From CAZDCD01 sp964503885 (GTDB lineage Bacteria; Bacteroidota; Bacteroidia; Bacteroidales; UBA10428): a stretch of DNA of 64,000 nt. Below are positions 8,469-18,246 of this stretch, piece after piece. The notes beneath the pieces are model-generated. The model was not told where the DNA came from and did not search any database. It worked only from the letters and a program-made list of their open reading frames with translations. How positions within the stretch are numbered: the stretch's first letter is position 1; every line of letters starts with the position of its first letter. The stretch covers positions 62,001 through 126,000 of the forward strand of contig CAZDCD010000011.1 of NCBI GenBank assembly GCA_964503885.1. Direction: 5' to 3'. Made by a program: the position numbers and the translations under genes.

Positions 8469-10463
8469 TTATCGGTATTTAATAAAAAAACTGTCGTATA
8501 CAACCCGGCAGTTAGATTTCAGCTGGGTCGTCTTTCCTGGAGCATGACCATATATAAAATAATCGACCAGTATCTGCGTGGATAAAATGCCGGCAAGTGC
8601 CATATTGTCTAATTCAGTTACCTGTGAATTTCCGGATATTCTTTCAGTAAGCGTCCTTACCATCTTGCTGTCAAACAACTGAAATCGGTCTATTCTTTCA
8701 GCAGACAAATATTCTTTCACATAACCGGGTGCCTTTTTGCCCAGGAAGCTCCCGGCAATTGGCGCTCTGTAAGCCTGTTTCGGTCTGCTGACGATCCGTG
8801 AGGGCAGCCTGTTTTTCATGGCCTTCTTTAAAAGATACTTCTCGGTTAACCCCTTCAGCTTCAGATTTTCCGGAAGTTTCGCACAAAATTCAACCATCCT
8901 GTGATCTAAAAAAGGGTATCGCCCTTCCACCGAATTGGCCATTGCCATGCGGTCACCCTGTGAGGACAAAAGATAACCCGACATAAATATTGTGGTTTCA
9001 AGCCATTGTGCCCTCGATAACAGATCCCAGTTCCCGAATCCGTCCGGAAGCATTCCGGTTAAAGTTTCATAAGGATCTAACTTTTCAATATCATGCCTGA
9101 CATCCGCTGAAAAGAAAGTTTTCAGCCGTTCGGTATTGTTCCACCGGATAAGATGTGAATAATACGGAGAGTCAGTCTCACCTAATTTATAGCCGAAGAA
9201 AAATTTCAGGAGGTTTTTATTTTTCCCCTGAAATTGTCCGAGATAGGGGTAAAGTTTCTGCAATAATAAAGGCCTGTACCTGGAACCGGGCTGACGTGAC
9301 CAGAATTCCCTGATCATGGCCTCTTTAAAGATATTGTATCCGGCGAGCATTTCATCGGCACCCTCACCGGTAATTACCACTTTTATCCCGTTTTCATGAA
9401 CATTCTTTGAAAGCAGGTACATGGGAACTGGTCCTGTTCTGAATAACGGGATTTCCGAGTGCCAGACAACCTCAGGAAAATGTGCAGCAATATCAGCGTT
9501 ACTGCATTCAAATGCCTTATGGACGGTATTCAGATATAAAGAAACCTCCTCTTGGTATGTTGTTTCATCAAATTCATCCTCACTAAATCCTATTGAAAAG
9601 GTATGCAATATTTCAGGCTTAACTTTTTTAATAATATATGTAGTGGCGCTCGAATCGAGTCCCCCACTCAGGTATGCAGCAACCGGAACATCAGCCCTGA
9701 GCCTGATTTCTGTCGCGCTGGTCAGTAAATATTCAAATTCTTCTGCTACTTTACCGACATCTGACTCATTCCTGTGTTGATCTTGCTGAGGAAATTTCAG
9801 TTGCCAGTACTTTTTTACCTGCCTGCCGGTATGATTTACTTTCATAAAACAACCGGGAGAAAGTTCAAAAATGTTTTTAAAAGCCGTGAACGGGGTCAGG
9901 GTTGTCCAGTAGGTAAAAATTTGTGCAAGCGACTGATAATCAATTTCAGGTTGCATATCAGGGAATGTGAATATGCATTTTATTTCGGAACCGAAAATAA
10001 AGCTGTTCTTATGCAATGTATAGAACAATGGTCTTATCCCCATTCTGTCCCTTGCCAGAAACAGCTCTTCCTTCTTTCTGTCCCAAATTGCAAAGACGAA
10101 CTGTCCGTTAAGCCTTTCAAGACAACGTTCCCCAAACTCCTTATACAACAGGAGTAAAACTTCTGTATCACTGGTGGTCTTGAAATCGTAACCCAGTTTC
10201 CTGAGATCATTTCTCAATTCAATATAGTTGAATATCTCGCCATTGAATACGATCCATAAATTCCCGTCGGGATCAGACATGGGTTGTTTTCCGTTGGCAA
10301 GATCAATAATGCTTAGCCGCACATTACCAAGACCTATATGTTCGCCGACATATACCCCACTCTCATCCGGTCCGCGGTATTCAATTCGCGAAAGCATGTT
10401 CTTTACAATTTGGGGATCTTCCAGAGTCTGAGTGAAGTCAAGATAACCGGCTATGCCGCACAT
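8469..10463 (-). CDS. asnB: Asparagine synthase (glutamine-hydrolysing) family amidotransferase
   Basis: This 664-residue protein starts MCGIAGYL, so Cys2 becomes the nucleophile of an N-terminal class II glutaminase, with RGPDESG and FNGEIFNY also present. The synthetase domain has the P-loop SGGLDSS at about 266-272 and the GEGADEMLAGY motif. The family hydrolyses glutamine and uses the ammonia to amidate an adenylated carboxylate. Longer AsnB homologues of this kind are frequent in capsule and O-antigen loci, where they modify sugar acids rather than aspartate. It lies 11 bp after the ACP gene and 9 bp before the NadE-like gene in one minus-strand operon. Housekeeping asparagine synthesis remains possible. 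Confidence 0.85.
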   Translation of the reverse strand: MCGIAGYLDFTQTLEDPQIVKNMLSRIEYRGPDESGVYVGEHIGLGNVRLSIIDLANGKQPMSDPDGNLWIVFNGEIFNYIELRNDLRKLGYDFKTTSDTEVLLLLYKEFGERCLERLNGQFVFAIWDRKKEELFLARDRMGIRPLFYTLHKNSFIFGSEIKCIFTFPDMQPEIDYQSLAQIFTYWTTLTPFTAFKNIFELSPGCFMKVNHTGRQVKKYWQLKFPQQDQHRNESDVGKVAEEFEYLLTSATEIRLRADVPVAAYLSGGLDSSATTYIIKKVKPEILHTFSIGFSEDEFDETTYQEEVSLYLNTVHKAFECSNADIAAHFPEVVWHSEIPLFRTGPVPMYLLSKNVHENGIKVVITGEGADEMLAGYNIFKEAMIREFWSRQPGSRYRPLLLQKLYPYLGQFQGKNKNLLKFFFGYKLGETDSPYYSHLIRWNNTERLKTFFSADVRHDIEKLDPYETLTGMLPDGFGNWDLLSRAQWLETTIFMSGYLLSSQGDRMAMANSVEGRYPFLDHRMVEFCAKLPENLKLKGLTEKYLLKKAMKNRLPSRIVSRPKQAYRAPIAGSFLGKKAPGYVKEYLSAERIDRFQLFDSKMVRTLTERISGNSQVTELDNMALAGILSTQILVDYFIYGHAPGKTTQLKSNCRVVYDSFFIKYR

Positions 10464-10474
10464 ACTCTATTATT

Positions 10475-10735
10475 TTAAGGCAACACTTCTGCCTTTTTCT
10501 TACTTATATAATCAGCAATTGCTTGTATCGATTCGAAGTTTTCTTCGATCAGATCGGTATCTGAGGTTTTAATATTGAATTTTTCTTCAATGAAGTCGAT
10601 AAGCAGCACAAATCCCATGGAATCAAAAATCCCTTCCCTGAAGATCAGCGTATCCGGTTTAATTTTGATCGTATCGGCTAATGTATTTTTCTTAACAAAT
10701 TCAAATAAGGCAATTTCGATTGGAGATTCAGACAT
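10475..10735 (-). CDS. Acyl carrier protein (dedicated, cassette-encoded)
   Basis: An 86-residue acidic protein with the phosphopantetheine attachment motif FDSMG (the usual DSL with Met for Leu), then helix II (FVLLIDFIEEKFNIK) and the helix III/IV region ending ADYISKK. Length and pattern match ACP/PCP single-domain carriers. It is the first gene of the ACP-asnB-nadE-like-ligase operon, so the downstream AMP-forming ligase probably loads it. It is not next to fatty-acid synthesis genes, which argues against the housekeeping AcpP. About 200 bp of A/T-rich spacer lies upstream; I could not identify a clear promoter there. Confidence 0.85.
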   Translation of the reverse strand: MSESPIEIALFEFVKKNTLADTIKIKPDTLIFREGIFDSMGFVLLIDFIEEKFNIKTSDTDLIEENFESIQAIADYISKKKAEVLP

Positions 10736-10939
10736 AATCCACAGAATTTTAATTGAACAATATTTAATGTACCCGGCAGATAAATTTCACGAAAAAAAAT
10801 CAAACAATTTCAGAAAATTAAAAAAAATTAATCAATTCTTATCAACCTTTGACCAGTATTGCCATTTGGTTGACAAATACCCGGAGTCGCTTCCTGCCCG
10901 GAAAAAGATTTCCTGGTGAGGTATTTGGCACGCCTGTTA

Positions 10940-11998
10940 TTAAAGATCCTGCACCATATACTCCCTGTACCATTCGCTGAATTTTCTGATCCCTTCAGTT
11001 ACCGAAGTATCCGGTGCATAATTAAAATCTTCGATCAGAGCATCTACATTTGCCCAGGTTTTCACCACATCTCCCGGTTGGATCGGGAGCATCTTTTTAA
11101 TGGCTTTCTTTCCTGTGGCCTCTTCAATGGCTTCAATGAAATCAAGCAACTTAACCGGATTGTTGTTACCGATGTTGTAAATTTTATAGGGAGCTCTTGA
11201 GCATGACGGATCCGGATACATACCTGACCAAGTGTCATTACCGCCGGGTTCTGAATGAATAATGCGGGTCATGCCTTCAACAATATCGTCGACATAGGTG
11301 AAATCCCGTTCCATCATCCCATTGTTGTAAACTTCGATTGGTTTTCCCTCAAGAATCGCTTTTGTAAAAATAAACAATGCCATATCAGGCCTGCCCCAGG
11401 GCCCATAAACGGTAAAAAAACGCAAACCCGTTGTCGGTAATCCGTATAAATGGCTGTAAGTATGAGCCATGAGCTCGTTGCTCTTTTTGCTTGCCGCATA
11501 GAGGCTAACCGGGTGATCAACATTATCTTTGACGGAGAACGGCATTTTTTCATTCAGGCCATACACACTTGAACTGCTTGCATAAACAAGGTGACGGACA
11601 TGATGGTGCCTGCACCCCTCCAGAATATTCAGAAAACCTACAATATTGCTATTAATATAGGCTCCCGGATTGGTCAGGCTGTAACGGACGCCTGCCTGGG
11701 CAGCAAGGTTACATACTTTATCGAATTTTTCAACAGCAAACAGCTTTGCAAGATTTTCCTCGTCCTCGAGGTTCAGTTTTATGAACCTGTATGCAGGATG
11801 GTTATCACTGGCGACAGACCGGTTGTACTGAATTTTCTTTTCAGCAATGCCGGCCTTATCCAGTCTCGCGTATTTAAGGTTGGTATCATAATAATCGTTG
11901 ATGCAGTCCAGACCGACAATCTCATGTCCCTCCTCAAGAAGGCGTTTAACATAGTGAAAACCTATAAATCCTGCGCTGCCTGTAACAAGTACTTTCAT
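10940..11998 (-). CDS. NAD-dependent epimerase, probably UDP-glucuronate 4-epimerase
   Basis: This 352-residue extended-SDR enzyme has the Rossmann motif TGSAGFIG at residues 7-14, the catalytic YxxxK in YAASKKSNELM, and conserved blocks RFFTVYGPWGRPDMALF and ERDFTYVDDIVEG. These blocks are characteristic of the UDP-glucuronate 4-epimerase group (Cap1J/LpsL type), which makes UDP-galacturonate for capsule or LPS. It lies between the ACP cassette and a Wzi-like gene on the same strand, supporting a surface-polysaccharide role. A UDP-glucose or GDP-sugar epimerase is less likely given the AASKKSNELMAHTYSHLY block. Confidence 0.85.
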   Translation of the reverse strand: MKVLVTGSAGFIGFHYVKRLLEEGHEIVGLDCINDYYDTNLKYARLDKAGIAEKKIQYNRSVASDNHPAYRFIKLNLEDEENLAKLFAVEKFDKVCNLAAQAGVRYSLTNPGAYINSNIVGFLNILEGCRHHHVRHLVYASSSSVYGLNEKMPFSVKDNVDHPVSLYAASKKSNELMAHTYSHLYGLPTTGLRFFTVYGPWGRPDMALFIFTKAILEGKPIEVYNNGMMERDFTYVDDIVEGMTRIIHSEPGGNDTWSGMYPDPSCSRAPYKIYNIGNNNPVKLLDFIEAIEEATGKKAIKKMLPIQPGDVVKTWANVDALIEDFNYAPDTSVTEGIRKFSEWYREYMVQDL

Positions 11999-12081
11999 AT
12001 AGTAGATTTAGAGAACGGTTACATCAAATCAATATGTAATGTATGGAATAATCCAATTTCCTTCCAATTGTTCATTAGCTG

Positions 12082-13548
12082 TCAGAATGATTTTGAGATA
12101 CTACCTGTAAGACCAAAAGAATTATTGAATAAATTTCCGATGTCGAACGCGGTGATTATTCCAACGTGTATACCTCTTTTCAAATCTTTCCCGGCTTCGA
12201 AATACCCTGAAAATTGTCCTGTTTCAGGAAAAACACCATAGGGTGAAGGGTACACCGATCCCGGAAAATCTTTCCCGGTTGCACTGGTGGCATACGTACC
12301 ATAGTTTAGTGAATACGAAAACCTGTTGATGAATTTCCAACCCAAAAGGGAGTATTCCATCCCAACATGAAAAGCAATTACCCGGTTATTATCAAAAAAA
12401 TTGCCCGGGTATACGGGTAAGTCATCTTTTATTGTACCGGAGGGACTGATAAAAGGTGTTCCCAGTCCCACACCCTTGTATGACCATCCCGCCTGATAAT
12501 AGGCATTGTTGTAATAATTTTCATAATACGACGGCGTCCACCTTGACCACTCTTCTCCTGCCTGATTCTTTGTATATAGAAATTCAATCAACACCCTTTT
12601 CCATTGAAAGCTTTTATTGCTTTTGCGCTTATTGACAATACTCACTCCGTTCAGCCCATCCAGGATATTGGCCAGGTAATATAATGCACCCGCATCATAG
12701 AAATTCTGCCTGTATACAAACAGATGTATGTTTTTAAACTCATATGTCAAACCCAGGTCAATGGAACCTACATGATTACCTATGCGGGTTCGCCGGATGC
12801 TGTCGTGTGAATAGGCTTTACCGGTGTTCACATATAAAAAGGTCTGAAATGCATTCAATGCGAAATCTTCCCCGAGTATAGTTTTTTCATTTCCCCAGAT
12901 AGTCTGATGGTTAAAACCCCCATATAGTTTTAATTTCCAGGATGGCTTGCCAAATCTTCCGTAAAGTGTCTTCTGGTGAAGGTATGTAGGTGTATTGGGG
13001 ACAGCTTTACCATCAATATACCAGTTGCCTATCCAGCCATGAACAAAATTTCCCTTGAATGCCAGTAGTTTACCGAAAAAAGGAAGGACATAGAATTCAG
13101 GTACGGCGAGCTGAATTTTTGGTACGCCCAGGGCATTGCCCGATATACTGAAAGAACCTGAAGTCAGCGCAGTATCACACAGGCCCGTAATATCTTTTGA
13201 GCGGCCTGCTTTAAGTTCAAACACAGAAAGGCGAAATTTGCCATAGCCCTCGATAAGGATAAAATCTGAAGGATTTCCTGCATTCACTCGGCCCTGAACT
13301 GAGAATCCCCATCCCGCCAAGTGGTTTCCGGGATAGTCATAATCTTTTTGAATGGTGCCGATCATACCCAGTGAAGCTCCTGAAGGGGGTACACTGCCAA
13401 AATGATCGGAACGTATCCAGAAGGGTACGTTATCCGGACCGTTGTAACCTGCAAGCATTTGCAGCCTGTAATTCATTATGCCCTGTTGTGCAGTCAGGAT
13501 CTGAACGGAGGCAGTAAACAGAGCAAGGAGGATAACAGTTTTCTTCAT
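12082..13548 (-). CDS. Wzi-family capsule assembly outer-membrane protein
   Basis: This 488-residue protein has a signal peptide ending near LTAQ (residue 21). The rest is rich in alternating hydrophobic and aromatic segments and Gly/Tyr, as in an outer-membrane beta-barrel. Early motifs (PFWIRSDHFG, then QKDYD) and the later TLYGRFGKPSWKLKLYGGFNHQ match the Bacteroidota members of the Wzi capsule-assembly family, which anchors capsule polysaccharide at the surface. It is upstream of the epimerase (83-bp gap) on the same strand. The family call is from pattern memory, not an alignment. A generic barrel protein is the alternative. Confidence 0.75.
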   Translation of the reverse strand: MKKTVILLALFTASVQILTAQQGIMNYRLQMLAGYNGPDNVPFWIRSDHFGSVPPSGASLGMIGTIQKDYDYPGNHLAGWGFSVQGRVNAGNPSDFILIEGYGKFRLSVFELKAGRSKDITGLCDTALTSGSFSISGNALGVPKIQLAVPEFYVLPFFGKLLAFKGNFVHGWIGNWYIDGKAVPNTPTYLHQKTLYGRFGKPSWKLKLYGGFNHQTIWGNEKTILGEDFALNAFQTFLYVNTGKAYSHDSIRRTRIGNHVGSIDLGLTYEFKNIHLFVYRQNFYDAGALYYLANILDGLNGVSIVNKRKSNKSFQWKRVLIEFLYTKNQAGEEWSRWTPSYYENYYNNAYYQAGWSYKGVGLGTPFISPSGTIKDDLPVYPGNFFDNNRVIAFHVGMEYSLLGWKFINRFSYSLNYGTYATSATGKDFPGSVYPSPYGVFPETGQFSGYFEAGKDLKRGIHVGIITAFDIGNLFNNSFGLTGSISKSF

Positions 13549-13730
13549 AACCTATTTCATTGCTGTATGCAATAAAAACAGCTAAAATAGGTTAGAAATA
13601 CATAATCGCAGGAGCTTTAAAAGATAATTTGATGAACATGCACTGTATGCTGGTATTTTGCCCTTTTTTATGGGTTAAAAAAATCAGACATTTACTAGAT
13701 TTGAATTTCAATTTATAATTTTTTGCCGGT

Positions 13731-14231
13731 ATGATTCTTTTGTTGATAAACAGGCTGTTCCTTTTTTCGGGAATAATTATGGCCAATTTTCATCCGGTAC
13801 ATTATTCCGTAACCAATATGGATATTATGCAGGAGAATAAGAAAATCGATTTATCAGTTAAGGTATTCACTACCGACATTGAATATGCCATAATACACAA
13901 ATACGACCGGCTGATAGCATTGAATGACAGCCTGACTGAAGGGACCCGGAAACTTATCCTTGCCTATTTCCGTTCATCCTTACAGGTAACTGTTGCCGAA
14001 CAAACCATCGATCTGAACCTTTCTGATATCCGGTTTCAGGATGATTCGATGTGGTTATTTTTTACTGCTACATATGACAACAGCAGCATAAAATCCATAA
14101 CACTGACCAACAGGATCCTGTTTGATCTGTATTTTGATCAGACCAACCTTGCCATTGTAAATACCGGAAATGATGAGAGAGGTTATGCGTTCAACTATCA
14201 GAACCAGGTTTTTAAAATACCTCTTCAGTAA
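13731..14231 (+). CDS. DUF6702-like protein of unknown function
   Basis: A 166-residue protein with a hydrophobic N-terminus (residues 2-18) that may be a signal peptide. The mature start HPVHYSVTNMDIMQENKKIDLSVKVFTTDIE matches the pattern of DUF6702 proteins of Bacteroidota, which open with HPxxxSxTxxxY and continue LxISVRxFTDDxE. No catalytic motif is visible. It is divergent from the Wzi-like gene and 55 bp ahead of the T9SS cargo gene. The family has no established function. Start: the first ATG at 13731 gives a plausible signal segment; an internal ATG at 13770 is less likely. Confidence 0.7.
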   Translation: MILLLINRLFLFSGIIMANFHPVHYSVTNMDIMQENKKIDLSVKVFTTDIEYAIIHKYDRLIALNDSLTEGTRKLILAYFRSSLQVTVAEQTIDLNLSDIRFQDDSMWLFFTATYDNSSIKSITLTNRILFDLYFDQTNLAIVNTGNDERGYAFNYQNQVFKIPLQ

Positions 14232-14286
14232 AACATTGTGGGATAAAACAAGATATGAAATATCAATAAATAGTACCTTTGTAGGA

Positions 14287-16908
14287 ATGAAAAAGGCTTT
14301 CACCTGTATATTATTTTCGGCGATAACCATATTTTCTTCATTTGCCACACATAACAGGGCAGGTGAAATCACCTTCAGGCATTTGTCAGGATTGACCTAT
14401 GAATTCACCATTACCACCTTTACCTATTCATTAAGTGCCGCAAACCGCTCGGAGCTTACCATTGAATGGGGTGATAATACTGCGTCCGTTGCACCTCTTA
14501 TCCAGCGTAACACATTACCCAACTATTATTATCATAATATTTATACTGCTACTCACACTTTTCCGGGTCCCGGAATTTACAATGTTCTTGTACAGGATCC
14601 GAACAGGAATGTGGGGGTGCAAAATATTCCCAACTCGGTAAATGTGGTGTTCTCAATAACCACCACACTTGTTATCAATTCATTCATTGGTTTCAACAAT
14701 TCTCCCGATCTTCTTAATCCTCCAAAAGACCGGGCTGCACTGGGACATATTTTCATACACAACCCATCGGCTTATGATCCCGACGGGGACAGTCTTTCCT
14801 ATAAGCTTACCGTTTGTACGGGCCAGAACGGCAATCCGATTAACGGGTACTCATTGCCAAATGCAAGCGATACGCTTTATGTGGATCCGGTATCGGGTGA
14901 TCTGGTATGGAACGCCCCCACGGATACAGGCAAATATAATATTGCAATGAATATAGAAGAGTGGCGTAACGGAGTGAAGATTGGAAATATTGTCAGGGAT
15001 ATGCAGATCGAAGTATTTAAGACCGACAATAATCCTCCGGTAAACCCCGAATCGATGGAATTCTGTGTTGAGGCAGGCGATCTTATTGAATTTACCCTTA
15101 CAACAACCGATGTAGATGATGACCAGGTTGGGCAGCAAATGACAGGAGGGCCGCTCATCCTGCAAAAAGACTCTGCGTCGTTTACAAAAGATACCTCAGG
15201 TTTCGGATTCTCAACTTCCACATTCAGGTGGCAAACTACTTGTGACCACGTCAGAAAACAACCTTATCAGATGGTGCTAAAAAGTGAGGATATCGTATCC
15301 GATATTTCACTTGTTGATATCGATAATTATTATATCCGGGTAATTGCTCCCGCACCTGAAGGTCTCGTTGCCTTACCCACAAGCGCTGAAATAGCCCTTC
15401 ACTGGAACAGGAGTGCGTGCAGTAAAGCCGATAAATATGCCTTATACAGAAGAGAAGGCAGGTATGATTTCAATCCCGATTCATGCGAAAACGGGGTTCC
15501 GGAATATACTGGGTATAGAAAAATTGCAGAGGTAACCGATACGGCATTCATCGACGGCCATGGTATTGAAGGATTGGTGCAGGGCATTGAGTATTGCTAT
15601 GTGATTACCGCTTTGTTCCCGGACGGTGCTGAAAGTTATGCCTCGGAACCGTTCTGTGTTTCCCTCATACCAGGTCTTCCGGCGCTCACGCATGTTAGCG
15701 TTCTTTCCGATGATGCGGCCAACGGTGAAATTTACCTGGCATGGGCAAAACCGAGAAACCTGGATACCTTGGTGGCTCCGGGACCATATGTATACCAGAT
15801 ATACCGGTCAGACCTGGTAGAAACGAATATGACGATCCTGGATTCAATTATGAGTGCTGATCTTTCAGATACTACCTACATCGATTCACCCGTCAATACC
15901 CTTGCATTTCCCTACTATTATTCGGTAAAGATCATCAACAACACACCGGGCAACCGGTTTGCGATTGGCGAAGGATTTACCGAAATTGCTTCATCGCTTT
16001 ATATTGACATCACACCCGATGATAACCAGCTTACATTGAATTTCAGGAAGAAAGTGCCTTGGGTAAATACAGAATATATGCTTTACAGACAAAATAGCGC
16101 CACTCTTGATTACGATTCCATCGGAACTACAACGAATGATGTTTTTGTGGATGAAAATCTTGAGAACGGTACAGAGTACTGTTACAGGGTGATCAGCCGG
16201 GGATGGCGTCCTTATGACAGCCTGATCTATACCAATGAGAATACCTCCCATATTAACTGTGCAATCCCGCGTGACCTGACACCACCCTGTCCACCTGCCT
16301 TATCCGTCATATCACTGTGCGACAGCGCAGTAAACCTGCTTACCTGGACAAATCCGAATAACTCCTGTTCAAACGATGTTGTCCGGTACAATATCTATTT
16401 TTCAAATGATCTGAATGCGGTAATGGATTCCATCGCCTCAACCTTTTCTCCTGTGGACACGGTTTACAGGCATCATATTCCGGAAACTCAGCAACTGGCC
16501 GGTTGTTATACGGTAACTGCTGTGGATTCATTCGAGAATGAAAGTATGCCTTCAGAAAAAATCTGCCTCGATGAGTGCTATTTATATGAATTTCCGAATG
16601 TTTTTACTCCTAACGGAGATAATATAAATGACAAATTTAAGGCGTATAATTTAAACAATGCCGTTAAAAAAATCGACCTGAAGATATTCAACAGGTGGGG
16701 GAAACTGGTTTATGAAAGTACCGATCCAAATTTTGAATGGGATGGGAAGATTCTCAATACCGACAGCCCGGCAACAGCAGGTGTATATTATTATGTATGT
16801 GATGTTTATGAACCAAGATTGACTGGTATTTTTATTCACAATATTGTAGGTTTCGTGCATATTTTTACCGAACCGGGAGAACAGGCAAAACCACCTTCAG
16901 AAAAATAA
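14287..16908 (+). CDS. Secreted fibronectin-like/PKD-like protein with T9SS type B (gliding-associated) C-terminal domain
   Basis: I place the start at the ATG at 14287 (873 residues) because it begins a clean signal peptide (MKKAFTCILFSAITIFSSFA). The frame stays open upstream to 14170, but that part overlaps the preceding gene and is not signal-like. The mature protein begins THNRAGEITFRHLSG, an opening common in this family, with repeated Ig/FnIII-like modules (SAEIALHWNRS, then GEIYLAWAKP, then VNLLTWTNP). The C-terminus is a T9SS type B domain (NVFTPNGDNINDKF, then FNRWGKLVYES and WDGK). It is likely a large surface or secreted adhesin-like protein. The TPR gene follows after 2 bp. Confidence 0.85.
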   Translation: MKKAFTCILFSAITIFSSFATHNRAGEITFRHLSGLTYEFTITTFTYSLSAANRSELTIEWGDNTASVAPLIQRNTLPNYYYHNIYTATHTFPGPGIYNVLVQDPNRNVGVQNIPNSVNVVFSITTTLVINSFIGFNNSPDLLNPPKDRAALGHIFIHNPSAYDPDGDSLSYKLTVCTGQNGNPINGYSLPNASDTLYVDPVSGDLVWNAPTDTGKYNIAMNIEEWRNGVKIGNIVRDMQIEVFKTDNNPPVNPESMEFCVEAGDLIEFTLTTTDVDDDQVGQQMTGGPLILQKDSASFTKDTSGFGFSTSTFRWQTTCDHVRKQPYQMVLKSEDIVSDISLVDIDNYYIRVIAPAPEGLVALPTSAEIALHWNRSACSKADKYALYRREGRYDFNPDSCENGVPEYTGYRKIAEVTDTAFIDGHGIEGLVQGIEYCYVITALFPDGAESYASEPFCVSLIPGLPALTHVSVLSDDAANGEIYLAWAKPRNLDTLVAPGPYVYQIYRSDLVETNMTILDSIMSADLSDTTYIDSPVNTLAFPYYYSVKIINNTPGNRFAIGEGFTEIASSLYIDITPDDNQLTLNFRKKVPWVNTEYMLYRQNSATLDYDSIGTTTNDVFVDENLENGTEYCYRVISRGWRPYDSLIYTNENTSHINCAIPRDLTPPCPPALSVISLCDSAVNLLTWTNPNNSCSNDVVRYNIYFSNDLNAVMDSIASTFSPVDTVYRHHIPETQQLAGCYTVTAVDSFENESMPSEKICLDECYLYEFPNVFTPNGDNINDKFKAYNLNNAVKKIDLKIFNRWGKLVYESTDPNFEWDGKILNTDSPATAGVYYYVCDVYEPRLTGIFIHNIVGFVHIFTEPGEQAKPPSEK

Positions 16909-16910
16909 AC

Positions 16911-18119
16911 ATGAAACGAATTGTTGCATACATGCCCTTTCTTGTCCTTGGCTTCAGTCTTTACGGTCAGAAGCCGGCTGACTCTTATCTTCTGGGTTCA
17001 TCAAAACTGCTCCTGAATGAACCCGACAGCACGGTGAACTATTTGAGCCATGCTATTTCAGCAGATCCGTCGGCAGTTGAGTATTATTTAAAAAGAGGAG
17101 AAGCATATTATATGCTTAAGAAATTTGATGGTGCGCTTGGTGATTTTGCAAAGGCCAACCAAATAAAAAGCAATATTGCCAACCTCTGGCTTGCAAAGAC
17201 CTATGCCCGGCTTGACGACAAGAAGGAAGCCATTGATTATTTGAAAAGGCACCTGGAATCGGAATACAGGCAACCTGAAAAAGCGATCCAGCAGGACAAG
17301 GCATTTGACAATCTGCAATTCTCAGACGAATGGTTCATGCTCTGGCAGGGTAACTGGTACACACCCGAGGAAAACCTTGAAAAGGAAGTCGGTTATCTCG
17401 CAAAAAAAGGAGCATTTATCGATGCGCTTGCACTTGTCGACAACAGCCTTAGAGACCCTTCATGTTCAAAGCCCGGTCTGTTGTATTCATATCGTGCAGA
17501 TATTGAAATACAGCAGGGCAATTTCAAAGCTGCTGCCATGGATTTTACAAACGCCATTGAAAAAAGCAGAACAGACGGGAAGCTTTACAAAAAAAGAGGG
17601 ATGGCTTACCTGAATGCCGGGAAATACAAAGAAGCTGTGGATGACTTTTCCAAAACGCTCAGGTATGACCCTGCAGAATTTGGCGTATATATCCTCAGAG
17701 CAAAAGCATACAATGCACTGGATGATTTTTCTGCAGCCGAAAAAGACATGAAGACATACCTTGATTACTTTCCCCGGGATATGGATGCCATTGCACTTGC
17801 CGGAGAATTTTGTTACAATAACCACAATTACATTGGTGCATTAAAATATTTCAACAAAAACCTATCTCTTGACGGTTCACGACCTGAATACTTCAAGGCC
17901 AGGGGAAAGACCTATTACCAGATCGGTATGTACAAATATGCCATTGATGACCTGTCAATGGCGCTGGATCTCTATCCCAACGACGGAGAGACGTATTATT
18001 TCAAAGGCCTTTCCCGCTTCTATTCCGGAAACAGATCAGGTGCCTGTGACGACTGGAAGATTGCGGTTAAACTGGGAAATTTACCAGCCATTGAAAGACT
18101 TATAGAAAATTGTCAGTAG
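16911..18119 (+). CDS. Periplasmic TPR-repeat protein
   Basis: This 402-residue protein has a signal peptide (residues 1-19, ending SLYGQ) and at least six tetratricopeptide repeats, for example YYLKRGEAYYMLKKFDGALGDF and LYKKRGMAYLNAGKYKEAVDDF. TPRs form a helical scaffold for protein binding; no enzymatic domain is visible. Its ATG lies 2 bp after the stop codon of the T9SS type B cargo gene, so the two are almost certainly co-transcribed and translationally coupled. It may assist secretion or assembly of that cargo, but this is inference from position only. Confidence 0.8.
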   Translation: MKRIVAYMPFLVLGFSLYGQKPADSYLLGSSKLLLNEPDSTVNYLSHAISADPSAVEYYLKRGEAYYMLKKFDGALGDFAKANQIKSNIANLWLAKTYARLDDKKEAIDYLKRHLESEYRQPEKAIQQDKAFDNLQFSDEWFMLWQGNWYTPEENLEKEVGYLAKKGAFIDALALVDNSLRDPSCSKPGLLYSYRADIEIQQGNFKAAAMDFTNAIEKSRTDGKLYKKRGMAYLNAGKYKEAVDDFSKTLRYDPAEFGVYILRAKAYNALDDFSAAEKDMKTYLDYFPRDMDAIALAGEFCYNNHNYIGALKYFNKNLSLDGSRPEYFKARGKTYYQIGMYKYAIDDLSMALDLYPNDGETYYFKGLSRFYSGNRSGACDDWKIAVKLGNLPAIERLIENCQ

Positions 18120-18152
18120 ATATTCCGGATACTGTATATAGGAACGCATACT

Positions 18153-18194
18153 GTTCACTGATTACTGATCACTGATTACCGATCACTGATTACC
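18153..18194. repeat. Three tandem 14-bp repeats (six 7-bp half units)
   Basis: Three adjacent 14-mers of the form GATCACTGATTACC occur, the first slightly changed. Each splits into two related heptamers, GATCACT and GATTACC. They fill part of the 127-bp spacer between the convergent TPR gene and aroC. No protein or RNA signal is seen. Confidence 0.85.
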
Positions 18195-18246
18195 ATTCTT
18201 CCTCCGGTATCGTTTAGGCTCTTCCAGTCTCTATTTAACATTTAAT

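Noticed and set aside
11591..12241. 216-codon plus-strand frame opposite the epimerase and Wzi-like gene
   Set aside because: It is antisense to two well-supported genes and has no recognisable domain.
14170..14286. Upstream extension of the T9SS type B cargo frame
   Set aside because: It overlaps the DUF6702-like gene and lacks a signal peptide; the ATG at 14287 starts one.
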